Source of the DNA: an uncultured Bacteroidota bacterium
Lineage (GTDB): Bacteria > Bacteroidota > Bacteroidia > Bacteroidales > GWA2-32-17
Length of the DNA: 44,416 bases
Direction: 5' to 3'
Assembly: GCA_903872185.1 (NCBI GenBank)
Contig: CAIQJL010000397.1
Span: forward strand, 1 to 44,416
Shown here: one piece after another, positions 1 to 8,330 of the stretch
How the letters are laid out: each line of letters opens with the position of its first letter
Numbering within the stretch: position 1 is the stretch's first letter
Program-made: the position numbers and the translations under genes
The notes under the pieces: generated by a model
Databases searched by the model: none
Seen by the model: the letters and a program-made list of their open reading frames with translations, nothing else
Told to the model about the DNA's origin: nothing

Positions 1-135
1 AAAAATAATCAATTGTGGTCTAGGTTGACTAAAGAAGAACAAGAAGAATTAATTCTTATTGAAAAAGAAAGCCATAATGACGAAAACTTAATCAAACATT
101 CAGAAGTTTCAAAAAAGCATAAAAAATGGCTTTAG
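1..135 (+). CDS. C-terminal fragment of an antitoxin-like small protein (5' end outside window)
   Basis: An open frame runs from base 1 to a TAG at 133-135, giving 44 residues that are rich in Lys/Glu and end in KKHKKWL. The pattern is a Trp-containing LTKEEQEEL helix, then an acidic stretch, then HSEVSKKHKKWL. It resembles the C-terminus of small Bacteroidota antitoxins of RelE/ParE-type modules, which often end in a HEEV..KY..W(L) helix. No toxin gene follows: the next gene is convergent and ends 54 bases away. The gene is therefore an orphan, or the toxin lies upstream outside the window. The reading frame is clear; the antitoxin assignment rests on recall of the family and is uncertain. 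Confidence 0.5.
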   Translation, partial: KNNQLWSRLTKEEQEELILIEKESHNDENLIKHSEVSKKHKKWL

Positions 136-148
136 AAATTTTATTTCT

Positions 149-176
149 CACAGAGTCTCATGAAATGGACTCTGTG
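149..176. repeat. 28-bp hairpin repeat (CACAGAGTC family), probable bidirectional terminator
   Basis: A perfect 9-bp inverted repeat, CACAGAGTC ... GACTCTGTG, encloses the 10-nt loop TCATGAAATG. The arms and the TCATGAA part of the loop recur at 7044-7071 and, slightly changed, at 6951 and 7006. It lies between two convergent genes whose stop codons are at 135 and 189, so it probably ends transcription from both sides. That role is inferred. Confidence 0.8.
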
Positions 177-188
177 ATGGAATCTCTT

Positions 189-1097
189 TTATAACATTGC
201 AGGTTTAATATCTTTCTTAGAAATTATATCAAAGGCTAATATAATATCGTGTGATCCGCTATTGTATTTTCTAAGTTTAGAAATTACAAAATCATATGCA
301 TAAGCTATAGTAAAAAGATTTTTTATTTTTACACCTGCCAAAATAACAATTGCATCATTTGTTCTATAACTCAATCCGGCAGTTATTTTTTCTTGAAATT
401 CAGCTTTTAATCCTAAGTCTAAAATTAATGGTGTTCCAAATGCACCTCCAACCATAAAAGATGGTTGAATCTTTATTTTTTCATTTAAATCAATTTTATA
501 ACAACTGGTAATGTAAAAATGGTTTGCAAGTTTTACCTCAGGATTTATTATATCATCTTTAAATTTTATTTTGTTAGCAAGCAATTGCATTATACTAATT
601 CCTGCAGAAAATTTATCGGTATATAGAAAAGTTCCAAAGTCAACATTTGGTCTTATTGATTTAATTGAAGTATGTTCAGCTATAGCTTGATCGGTATTTT
701 CATGCAAAGTAATTTTATTCCCATCAATACCATATTGCATTATTCCGGCAGCTAATCCTATTGATAGTTTAAATGTTTCGAATTTAATTTTGTAGTTATA
801 TGCAAAGGAAGCTGATAAACGACGTGTTGGTCCGGTAATGTCATTCATTATATTACCACCAATTCCCATTGTCTCATTTGTTTTTCCATTATACATCAAA
901 ACTTGCGTGCGTGGAGCGTTGCTGAAACCTGCCCACTGGCTTCTGTGATGAAGCATTACTTCACTATTAGGTTTTGTTCCATTTGCAGCAGGGTTAAATA
1001 CAGTATAATCAAATGTGTGTAATGATAGTTGAGGCAATTGCTGGGCATTGCAATTGATAATATTTATAAAAAACAATATGTAGAATAGTCTTTGCAT
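189..1097 (-). CDS. PorP/SprF family type IX secretion-associated outer membrane protein
   Basis: 302 residues with a signal peptide (1-18, cleavage before QQLPQ). The mature start YTVFNPAANGTK fits the NPA motif seen near the N-terminus of this family. It is followed by HHRSQWAGF, then NGKTNETMGIGGNI and repeated amphipathic strands typical of an 8-14-stranded outer membrane barrel. PorP/SprF proteins work with the type IX secretion system; many are encoded beside one secreted cargo carrying a type B C-terminal domain and help place it at the surface. That arrangement holds here: the start lies 5 bp after the stop of the type B cargo gene (1103-3007). Family assignment is firm; the specific cargo partnership is inferred from adjacency. 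Confidence 0.88.
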   Translation of the reverse strand: MQRLFYILFFINIINCNAQQLPQLSLHTFDYTVFNPAANGTKPNSEVMLHHRSQWAGFSNAPRTQVLMYNGKTNETMGIGGNIMNDITGPTRRLSASFAYNYKIKFETFKLSIGLAAGIMQYGIDGNKITLHENTDQAIAEHTSIKSIRPNVDFGTFLYTDKFSAGISIMQLLANKIKFKDDIINPEVKLANHFYITSCYKIDLNEKIKIQPSFMVGGAFGTPLILDLGLKAEFQEKITAGLSYRTNDAIVILAGVKIKNLFTIAYAYDFVISKLRKYNSGSHDIILAFDIISKKDIKPAML

Positions 1098-1102
1098 CTA
1101 AA

Positions 1103-3007
1103 TTATCTGATTATTGTTACGTCACCCTTAAAAACATCTTGTCCCGAGATGTTTAAAATATAATAATAAGTTGCCTCTGGTAAATCATTTCCATAATATT
1201 TCCCGTCCCATTCATTGTTGTATCCTTGTTTATCATAAACGATATGACCATTTCTATTGTAAATACTTAAATGATTATCTGGATATTGTGAAATGTTATC
1301 AATAAACCATGTGTCATTTACTCCATCAACATTTGGAGTAAAAGTATTATTAATTACAATCTCATAAAAAGGTTTAGGTATTGTAGTTAATGTTATAGCA
1401 TCATAATTATAACAACCGTTATTGTCATAAACTGTTAAAATATAAGTTGTAGTATTGTTTAAGGTAGCTATCGGATTTAAAATATTTGCATTTGATAATC
1501 CCGTTAAAGGTGCCCAAATTGCTGTGGAATAATTTGAAACTGTTGGTGTAAATTGGTATTGACTACCTTCATAAATAGTTGAATCTACACCTGCATTTAC
1601 TGTTGGTTTAGATAATGTCGTAACCAAAACAGTGTCAGTTTTACTACATTGTCCATTTGTAACATTAACAATATAAGAAGTATTATTTGCAGGATTTGCT
1701 ATCGGGTTACTAATATTCGCATTGCTTAATCCAGAACTTGTCAACCAATTATATATTGTTCCTCCTGTTGCATTTAATTGAATAGAATCGCCTTGACATA
1801 TAGATACATCATTTCCTGCATTTGCTAAAGGAAGTGGAGTAAGAGATACAGTTATAGAGTCATTTGAAGTGCAGTTATTTGCAGATACAGTAACATGATA
1901 AACACCGCTTGAAATCGCATTTATTGTTTGAGTATTTGATCCGTTTGACCATAAATAACTTGTAAACTGGTTTGAAGCATCTAACAATATTGTATCGCCA
2001 AAACATCCTGTATGATTTTGTCCTAGTTCTACTTTGTTTGATGAATTTCCTAAAACAAAAATATTAGATCCAGTAAAGAGCCAATGATTTATTTTAACAT
2101 TGCTTGTAGAATTGTTAAATATATATTGTGTGCTGTCAGTTTCTTTCCATTTAGCTGGCGGTGTGCTATTCCAGTTTGCTGCGGTTGTTTGTATTCCATC
2201 TGTTAATGAATCGTAATAAAAAATAATTCTCGCATAAGTTGAGCCACTGTCACGATTTACAAAATGATAATATTTGTTATTCAAATTACAAATATTTGTA
2301 TCGGTCTGATTTAAGTTGAACCCATCATTTCCTGCATTATGGTTAACCATTCCAGCTGAATATTTATTTGTTGTATTGTTAACAGGAATAATCTCAACTG
2401 GCCTGTATCTTTGTAAAATATTTGATGATCCTAAGGGAAAAAGATAATTTGTATTAGAATTAGTTTTTCTAATTAATCTTCCCTGCAAGTTATTACTAAC
2501 AAAGCCAGTCGTTCTCGAAATGGCTGTTGTGTTAGGGTTTTCAATTTCTAAATTAAAATTTGCAATATCAATTTCTCTGTCGTTTAATACAAGCGAATTA
2601 GAAATATTTACATTCTGATTAAGGCTTTTAATTTCATTGCCCATTAATGTTAAATTATAGAAATCGCTAGGGTTTGCACCTCCTATAATTTGTGTGTTAC
2701 CTTCTAAAATAACATTTCCATTAAAGTGATTAAAAACTGAATTGTTTTGCCAGTTTCCATAAAGATTAATGTTCCCGTTTGAGTTTAATTGCGAATTGTT
2801 AATTAAATTACCAGAAATAGTAAGTTCTCCATTATTGTTTAATATAGACCCTGTTTTATTCTCAATATCTCCAGAAATTTTAACAATAGCTCCATTTGAA
2901 ATATAAATTAAACCTGAATTATTAGTCATTAATTGTGAAAAGCAATTAAGCTGAAAAACCAGCAAAAAAACTTTAATTAAAAGAATATATTTAAGGTTTT
3001 TGGCCAT
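1103..3007 (-). CDS. Secreted surface protein with T9SS type B (gliding-motility type) C-terminal sorting domain
   Basis: 634 residues. A signal peptide (1-25, ending NCFSQ) is followed by Asn/Gly-rich beta-helix-like repeats (about 30-120; ISNGAIVKISGDI, NNNGELTISGNL, NSNGNINLYGNW). Two or three Ig/PKD-like modules follow (about 330-540; CFGDTILLDAS, ICQGDSIQLNA). The last 79 residues are a type B sorting domain: FTPNVDGVNDTW, HLSIYNRNGHIVYD, YNNEWDGKY, ATYYYIL and the terminal KGDVTIIR. This domain directs export through the type IX system and surface attachment or release. The gene sits between the surface protein at 3025-4356 (17 bp gap) and the PorP/SprF gene (5 bp gap), so the three are probably co-transcribed. 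The binding target cannot be read from sequence. Confidence 0.9.
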   Translation of the reverse strand: MAKNLKYILLIKVFLLVFQLNCFSQLMTNNSGLIYISNGAIVKISGDIENKTGSILNNNGELTISGNLINNSQLNSNGNINLYGNWQNNSVFNHFNGNVILEGNTQIIGGANPSDFYNLTLMGNEIKSLNQNVNISNSLVLNDREIDIANFNLEIENPNTTAISRTTGFVSNNLQGRLIRKTNSNTNYLFPLGSSNILQRYRPVEIIPVNNTTNKYSAGMVNHNAGNDGFNLNQTDTNICNLNNKYYHFVNRDSGSTYARIIFYYDSLTDGIQTTAANWNSTPPAKWKETDSTQYIFNNSTSNVKINHWLFTGSNIFVLGNSSNKVELGQNHTGCFGDTILLDASNQFTSYLWSNGSNTQTINAISSGVYHVTVSANNCTSNDSITVSLTPLPLANAGNDVSICQGDSIQLNATGGTIYNWLTSSGLSNANISNPIANPANNTSYIVNVTNGQCSKTDTVLVTTLSKPTVNAGVDSTIYEGSQYQFTPTVSNYSTAIWAPLTGLSNANILNPIATLNNTTTYILTVYDNNGCYNYDAITLTTIPKPFYEIVINNTFTPNVDGVNDTWFIDNISQYPDNHLSIYNRNGHIVYDKQGYNNEWDGKYYGNDLPEATYYYILNISGQDVFKGDVTIIR

Positions 3008-3024
3008 TGTGTTTATTCTATACT

Positions 3025-4356
3025 TTAATTTTCAATGACTTTAATTACTGGCTGTTGGCTGTTGTTATAATTATTATTTAATAGCTCCATTTTTTCACCT
3101 TTTAATAATTTAAGATCTCTTTCAGTTTTTATAACTTCTATTTTTTTTGATTCAGGGTGTTCCTGAATATATTTATCATTTCTTTCAGCATATAAAGTCC
3201 ATGAAACTTTTGAACCTGGTTTTCCGCCTGCTATTGTAAATGAATTTTCAGTTACTTCATTTTTAACATGAAGATCTGGTGCAGCAGCACCTATAGATGT
3301 CAGGTTGTATGAAAAATTAATGTTTATTGATTTAAAATAATCTGGCAGAGTTATTATTGCTTCACCATTATTATCTATAATTACATTTCCACGATACACA
3401 TTAAGTACTTCAGGTGATTCTAGACAGAAATGTTTTAAAAACATATTTGGTTTTAAAGGATGTTGAATTCTGAATGCTTTTGTGCCTCCTGCAGAAAAAT
3501 TTCCTCCAACGTCGAGAGCACCTGTAATTCCACCGTCATCAAAAGAATAAACTCCATAACTTAATGCTAAATTGGTGCTTTGACCTGCAATCCCCGTAAC
3601 TCCAATGCCTGCAGTTCCTACGCCCGGATCAGTAGTGCCGTGATTATAACCGTAAACTCCGAAAGCCGCATCATAATTACTTTCACCAACTACTCCATTA
3701 AATCCGAACCCCCAAACTCCATGACCACCATTAGTTCTAAGATTATTCCCATAAACAGCTGCTTGGGAAGTACCGGTTGATGCTATTTGCCCAGAAACAC
3801 CAAATCCTGCACCAGATGAATTTCCAAGTATTGCCGAAACTAAATTGTTTGTTGAAATTGTAGTCGATTGAATTGTTGAATAAGCATTTGAAGCAAGTGT
3901 ACTAGAAGCATTAATAGCAACGCCACTATTTGAATGAGTTGTTTTAATTGCATTTGTGGCTGCTATTGATGCATTTACTTCAAAAGGTCCATAATTAGCG
4001 TTTATTATTCTTCCTGCTCCGTTACCACCACAATTATAAGCATTCTCAAGTGTGGTACATCCGCCTGAACCTGCTCCGATTTGCGTCCAGGCAGTGCCAT
4101 TCCAAAAATAAAAAACATTTTCTGTAGTATCAAAAACTAATAAACCAGTTTGAGTTGGACTAAGTGATGAATTCATTGCTGTACGTTGCAATGTTGTTAA
4201 ACGTGGAATTAATAAACCTTTATTTGTTGATGAAAGTTCAAGAATAGAATTTATGTCTGGATTGTTAGTACCAATTCCTACGTTGTTTTGTGCTTTAATA
4301 TTTATTGAGAATAAAATTGATAAAATAATAAAGCTGAATTTTAAAACAGTTCTCAT
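3025..4356 (-). CDS. Exported repeat protein with VGIGTNNP N-terminus and beta-rich C-terminal domain
   Basis: 443 residues from the ATG at 4356. An upstream in-frame start at 4389 exists, but it would place 11 residues before the clear signal peptide MRTVLKFSFIILSILFSINIKAQ, so the inner start is preferred. The mature protein opens with NVGIGTNNPDINSILELSS and a WNGTAWTQIG segment, common in Bacteroidota tail-fibre-like surface proteins. It continues with Gly-rich GVYGYNHG/GVWGFGFNG/GVTGIAG repeats. Its last 120 residues hold a widespread beta domain (GNVIIDNNGEAIITLPDYF ... FTIAGGKPGSKVSWTLYAERND). No T9SS sorting domain is visible at the C-terminus, unlike its neighbour. It is probably the first gene of the surface operon. 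Function unknown. Confidence 0.75.
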   Translation of the reverse strand: MRTVLKFSFIILSILFSINIKAQNNVGIGTNNPDINSILELSSTNKGLLIPRLTTLQRTAMNSSLSPTQTGLLVFDTTENVFYFWNGTAWTQIGAGSGGCTTLENAYNCGGNGAGRIINANYGPFEVNASIAATNAIKTTHSNSGVAINASSTLASNAYSTIQSTTISTNNLVSAILGNSSGAGFGVSGQIASTGTSQAAVYGNNLRTNGGHGVWGFGFNGVVGESNYDAAFGVYGYNHGTTDPGVGTAGIGVTGIAGQSTNLALSYGVYSFDDGGITGALDVGGNFSAGGTKAFRIQHPLKPNMFLKHFCLESPEVLNVYRGNVIIDNNGEAIITLPDYFKSININFSYNLTSIGAAAPDLHVKNEVTENSFTIAGGKPGSKVSWTLYAERNDKYIQEHPESKKIEVIKTERDLKLLKGEKMELLNNNYNNSQQPVIKVIEN

Positions 4357-4456
4357 GATTATTAGTATTTTGGGTGAATAAAAATACAAAATATTATTTA
4401 AAAATAAATTTTGATTATCATTTAGTTTAACTTTTCTACTTAGGATTTTCTTTTCC

Positions 4457-4464
4457 TATATTTG
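4457..4464 (+). promoter_or_regulatory. Promoter -7 element for pheT
   Basis: TATATTTG matches the Bacteroidota -7 consensus TAnnTTTG exactly and ends 23 bp before the pheT ATG. No good -33 TTTG is seen at the usual spacing. The intergenic region also serves the divergent surface operon. Confidence 0.55.
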
Positions 4465-4487
4465 TAAAATCAGAAATTATTTGAATT

Positions 4488-6941
4488 ATGAAGATATCGT
4501 ACAACTGGCTAAGAGAATATATAAATACTGATTTAGCTCCCGTAAAAATTGCTGAAATTCTTACAAGTATTGGACTTGAGGTAGAAGCGATAGATAAATT
4601 TGAGTCTGTTAAAGGAGGCTTAAAAGGTTTAGTTGTAGGCCATGTTTTGGAATGTCAAAAACATCCTGATGCGGATAAATTAAGTGTTACAAAAGTTAAT
4701 GTAGGAGGCGAAGCATTATTAAATATAGTATGTGGAGCTTCAAATGTTGCTGTAAATCAAAAAGTAGTTGTCGCAACTATTGGTACTTCATTATTTAAAG
4801 ATGATAGTAGTTTTGAAATTAAAAGAGCAAAAATTCGTGGAGTAGAATCTGAAGGAATGATTTGTGCTGAAGATGAAATTGGTTTGGGCGATTCGCATGC
4901 AGGAATTATGATATTAAGCGAAGAAGCTGTTCCAGGAACATCAATGCGTGAGTATTTTAAAATTAATGATGATTATGTTTTCGAAATAGGTTTAACTCCA
5001 AACAGAATTGATGCAGCTTCACATTATGGAGTTGCAAGAGATTTAGCTGCATACCTTCAGCATCGCAAACCAGTAGTTTTGGAAAAACCATCTGTAGATA
5101 ATTTTAAAGTTGATAATAATGATTTGTCAATTATTGTTGAGGTAGAGAATAAAGAAGCTTGTGTTAGATATTCTGGTATATCTATTAGCAATATAACAGT
5201 TAAGGAATCTCCAATTTGGCTTCAAGATAGATTACGTTCAATTGGACTAAGACCAATAAATAATATAGTAGATATTACTAATTATATTCTTTTTGAAACA
5301 GGTCAGCCACTTCATGCATTTGATGCTGATTATATTAAAGGAAATAAAGTTATTGTAAGAACTGCAGTTGAAAACGCAAAATTTATAACATTAGACAGTG
5401 TTGAAAGAACTTTATCGTCAAATGATTTAATGATTTGTAATGATGCAGAAGAAATGTGTATTGCTGGTGTTTTTGGTGGAATTAATAGTGGGGTTACCGA
5501 AAATACAAAAAGAATTTTTATTGAAAGTGCAAATTTTAATCCCGTATTTGTAAGAAAAACTGCTCGTCGTCATGCTTTGGCAACTGATTCTTCTTTTAGA
5601 TTCGAGCGTGGTGCCGATCCAAACATTACAGTTTATGCATTAAAGCGTGCGGCAATGATGATTAAAGAAATTACTGGTGGTGTTATTTCTTCTGATGTTG
5701 TTGATGTTTATCCTAAACCTGTAAAGGATGTTACAGTTGAACTTAACTTTGCAAATGTTGATGAACTTATAGGAAAACAAATTCCAAAAGAAACTGTAAA
5801 GGAAATTATAAAATCACTTGAAATTAAAGTTATTGCTGTTAAAGAAAAGAGTCTTTTGTTAGAAATTCCTGCATATAAAGTTGATGTTTTACGTGAAGTT
5901 GATGTTATTGAGGAAATTCTTAGGATTTATGGTTATAACAACGTGGAAGTGTCCGATAGAGTAAGGTCAAATATTAGTTATTCTCAAAAACCTGATAAAG
6001 AAAAAATAAATAATATTATTTCAGATTATTTAGCGTCAAATGGTTATTTTGAAATGATGACTAATTCTCTTACAAAAGCTTCATATTATGAAAATAAGCC
6101 TTTTTGGAATGATAAAAATTCTGTTAAAATATTAAATCCTTTAAGTGCCGATTTAGGAGTTATGCGACAGACATTATTGTTTGGTGGATTAGAGTCAATT
6201 TCTTATAACGTAAACCGCAAACAACAAAATCTAAAAATGTTTGAGTATGGCAATTGTTATGCTTACTACCCTGAATTAATTTCTGATAAAAAAGAAAATG
6301 CTTATTTTGAAGATTTAAGATTAGCTCTTTTTGTTTCTGGAAATAAAAATTCGGAAAATTACTCTTCAGAAACAAAGCCCGTTAGCTATTATTATTTAAA
6401 AAGCTATGTTGAAAATATTTTAACTAGGTTAGGTTGTCCTTTAAGTCAGGTAGTAATTTCTCAACCAGATACAAATATCTATTCCGAAGGGCAAATGTAT
6501 TTTTATAAAGGAAAAGAGTTAGTTACTTTAGGTTTGTTAAGCAAAAATGTTCTAAAAGAATTTGACATAAAACAACCGGTATATTTTGCCGAATTTTTAT
6601 GGAATAATGTATTGCCAAATTTAAATAACCAGAAAACAAAGTTTCAGGAATTATCAAAATTCCCTGAAGTTCGCAGAGATTTGGCAATGATACTGGATAA
6701 ACAAATACCTTATTCTAAAATTGTAGAAATTGCTTCAAAAAACGAAAAGAAATTTTTGCAATCTGTTAATTTGTTTGATGTATACGAAGGTGATAAAATT
6801 CCTGAAGGTAAAAAATCATATGCAGTTAGCTTTCATCTACAGGATGCAACAAAAACATTAAACGACTTTCAGATTGATCAGATAATGAACAAACTTTCTG
6901 ATGCATTTGAAAAAGAATTGGGAGCACAGATAAGAAAATAA
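4488..6941 (+). CDS. pheT: Phenylalanine--tRNA ligase beta subunit
   Basis: 817 residues, the usual length for bacterial PheT. With PheS (not in the window) it forms the alpha2beta2 enzyme that charges tRNA-Phe. The N-terminus MKISYNWLREYI is characteristic. An OB-fold tRNA-binding domain (about 39-155; VVGHVLECQKHPDADKL) is followed by the B3/B4 editing region (RSIGLRPINNIVDITNYI, GQPLHAFDADYI). B5 follows (about 410-480; EVDVIEEILRIYGYNN), then the catalytic-like core. The C-terminal ferredoxin-fold anticodon-binding domain (about 722-816) begins FQELSKFPEVRRDLAMI. The gene stands alone between a divergent surface operon and a convergent barrel gene, with hairpin repeats starting 9 bp after its stop. 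Confidence 0.98.
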   Translation: MKISYNWLREYINTDLAPVKIAEILTSIGLEVEAIDKFESVKGGLKGLVVGHVLECQKHPDADKLSVTKVNVGGEALLNIVCGASNVAVNQKVVVATIGTSLFKDDSSFEIKRAKIRGVESEGMICAEDEIGLGDSHAGIMILSEEAVPGTSMREYFKINDDYVFEIGLTPNRIDAASHYGVARDLAAYLQHRKPVVLEKPSVDNFKVDNNDLSIIVEVENKEACVRYSGISISNITVKESPIWLQDRLRSIGLRPINNIVDITNYILFETGQPLHAFDADYIKGNKVIVRTAVENAKFITLDSVERTLSSNDLMICNDAEEMCIAGVFGGINSGVTENTKRIFIESANFNPVFVRKTARRHALATDSSFRFERGADPNITVYALKRAAMMIKEITGGVISSDVVDVYPKPVKDVTVELNFANVDELIGKQIPKETVKEIIKSLEIKVIAVKEKSLLLEIPAYKVDVLREVDVIEEILRIYGYNNVEVSDRVRSNISYSQKPDKEKINNIISDYLASNGYFEMMTNSLTKASYYENKPFWNDKNSVKILNPLSADLGVMRQTLLFGGLESISYNVNRKQQNLKMFEYGNCYAYYPELISDKKENAYFEDLRLALFVSGNKNSENYSSETKPVSYYYLKSYVENILTRLGCPLSQVVISQPDTNIYSEGQMYFYKGKELVTLGLLSKNVLKEFDIKQPVYFAEFLWNNVLPNLNNQKTKFQELSKFPEVRRDLAMILDKQIPYSKIVEIASKNEKKFLQSVNLFDVYEGDKIPEGKKSYAVSFHLQDATKTLNDFQIDQIMNKLSDAFEKELGAQIRK

Positions 6942-6950
6942 TCGGGGTCT

Positions 6951-6979
6951 CACAGAGTCTCCTGAAAAGGACTCTGAGT
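6951..6979. repeat. CACAGAGTC-family hairpin, copy with altered right arm
   Basis: CACAGAGTC, then TCCTGAAAAG, then GACTCTGAG. Seven base pairs (CAGAGTC/GACTCTG) are retained from the 9-bp stem seen at 149 and 7044. It starts 9 bp after the pheT stop codon and probably forms part of the pheT terminator. Confidence 0.75.
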
Positions 6980-7005
6980 GAATTTTGAGTGACTTTTTGG
7001 CTTCT

Positions 7006-7033
7006 CACTGAGTCTCCTGAATGGGACTCTGTA
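7006..7033. repeat. CACAGAGTC-family hairpin, imperfect copy
   Basis: CACTGAGTC, loop TCCTGAATGG, then GACTCTGTA. The loop starts like the 6951 copy, while the arms carry substitutions (CACTGAGTC against CACAGAGTC), leaving a core GAGTC/GACTC stem. It is the second of three hairpins in tandem between convergent genes. Confidence 0.7.
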
Positions 7034-7043
7034 CTCTGGTTTT

Positions 7044-7071
7044 CACAGAGTCTCATGAAAGCGACTCTGTG
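7044..7071. repeat. CACAGAGTC-family hairpin, intact copy
   Basis: CACAGAGTC, loop TCATGAAAGC, GACTCTGTG. The 9-bp stem is perfect and both arms equal those of the copy at 149, nearly 7 kb away. The loop shares the leading TCATGAAA, so the two belong to one dispersed family and are not chance palindromes. Confidence 0.8.
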
Positions 7072-7080
7072 CTTTCGTAT

Positions 7081-7198
7081 ACTCAGAGTCCTTTTATTTG
7101 GTATTTATTAATATTCTGTGCTTGTAACTAAAAGAGACTCTGAGTGACTATTGATTAGTTTGTGTATGTGAATAGAATCTGAGTGATTATTGGTTAAT
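7081..7198. repeat. Decayed arms of the same repeat family with a 24-bp direct duplication
   Basis: ACTCAGAGTC at 7081-7090 is exactly complementary to GACTCTGAGT at 7136-7145, a 10-bp stem with a 45-nt loop. The segment 7136-7159 recurs with a few changes at 7175-7198 (GACTCTGAGTGACTATTG against GAATCTGAGTGATTATTG). The last copy overlaps the stop codon and final codons of the convergent gene at 7187-8317. Confidence 0.6.
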
Positions 7199-8317
7199 AC
7201 TTTCTAATTTCTTCAGAAAAAATTCCCCGTTTATAACAAGAAACAAACTATATGAAAAATCTAAATTATATCGTAACAAATCATAATAAGTTTCGCCTCT
7301 TACAGCTAAATTAATGCCTCTGTATACTGGTTGATTGAATTGAATTTTTGCTGTACAAAGTTGTTTTTCTGGCTCCCACCAGTACCCATATTTTCGCGAA
7401 ACAGATTGTAATAAAACCTCACCACGTGGGGCAATAAAATGTTTACTGTACCAGTATGTCAGCATAAAATCAAATTTCCCAAAACTTGCATTTAAATTTG
7501 AAAAAGCTCCCCAGCCTTGAGAGTAATACTGAATATGTGTGCTTGATGCATCATAATAAGAAACAAAATAATTACTTGTTCCAAAGTGTTTCTTTTGATT
7601 TGTGTTAGGAAAATAATTTAATTCGAGACCAGATGCTGTATTAAAAAATGTTTGAAGTTTATCGGTATTGTTATTTCCTTGTCCGCCTTTATGGGTAGCC
7701 ATTCCCTGAATTGGGATTGCAAATTGTAATTTATTTTCTGGTTTGTAAAATTTTATTTTGGAAGTTGAAGCTAAGGTAAATTCTTCTTGAAATGGATCTC
7801 CTTGTAAAATAAATTTTTCCCAATTAAGCCAAAGGTCTCCTTCAAAATGTTTAAAGTTTCCTAAAAATTGTATTCCTTGTTCGGGGTTATTAGTGAAATG
7901 TCTTGAAAAAGAATAAAGTGGTTCAATTAATTTATGTTCAACTGTTCCGTGAATATTTCCAAAAATTAATTCAATGTTTTTAGAGAATTTATATTGACAA
8001 CGTAACCAAGGTACTGAACGACTAAATTCGTCTCTTCCTGCATATTTTAAGAAATACCAGCCTGCCTGTAATTTTAAATTTGGTGCTGCCTGATAACTTA
8101 AATATGGTTTAAATGAAAAGCCCATATATGTAAAACCATAATTTAAATTGTTGAAATATTCATTGTTGTATAAAAAATTTTGATTGTCAAAACCTACTAA
8201 TAACTTAGAGCTGTCTTCTGGATTAACAGGTTTATAGGTGTTAAATATTGTATTATCAAATTGCCCAAAGCAAAGATTGCTTATTAGAAATAAAAAAATA
8301 ATTATACTTATTTTCAT
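7187..8317 (-). CDS. Predicted outer membrane beta-barrel protein of unknown function
   Basis: 376 residues with a signal peptide (about 1-18, ending LCFGQ). The mature chain is built of alternating strands rich in Tyr, Phe and Trp (FLYNNEYFNNLNYGFTYMGFSFKPYLSY, LKLQAGWYFLKYAGRDEF, NIELIFGNIHGTVEHKL) and ends with a strand-like segment, FSYSLFLVINGEFFLKK. This is an outer-membrane barrel pattern, but no named family is recognised. The gene starts 13 bp after the stop of the SpoIIE-type phosphatase gene and probably shares its transcript. Its 3' end runs into the repeat cluster, so the last codons derive from repeat sequence. Confidence 0.7.
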   Translation of the reverse strand: MKISIIIFLFLISNLCFGQFDNTIFNTYKPVNPEDSSKLLVGFDNQNFLYNNEYFNNLNYGFTYMGFSFKPYLSYQAAPNLKLQAGWYFLKYAGRDEFSRSVPWLRCQYKFSKNIELIFGNIHGTVEHKLIEPLYSFSRHFTNNPEQGIQFLGNFKHFEGDLWLNWEKFILQGDPFQEEFTLASTSKIKFYKPENKLQFAIPIQGMATHKGGQGNNNTDKLQTFFNTASGLELNYFPNTNQKKHFGTSNYFVSYYDASSTHIQYYSQGWGAFSNLNASFGKFDFMLTYWYSKHFIAPRGEVLLQSVSRKYGYWWEPEKQLCTAKIQFNQPVYRGINLAVRGETYYDLLRYNLDFSYSLFLVINGEFFLKKLESINQ

Positions 8318-8330
8318 ATTGCAAAATTAA

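Noticed and set aside
3580-3780. Plus-strand open frame of 66 codons
   Set aside because: It is antisense to the Gly-rich repeats of the surface protein gene, which keep the opposite strand open by composition alone.
6826-7056. Minus-strand open frame of 76 codons over the end of pheT and the hairpin cluster
   Set aside because: Its residues are mostly translations of the hairpin repeats and of antisense pheT. It has no family likeness and no promoter.
6951-7198. Possible CRISPR array
   Set aside because: The repeats are short hairpins with irregular spacing and no unique spacers of constant length; no cas genes are nearby.
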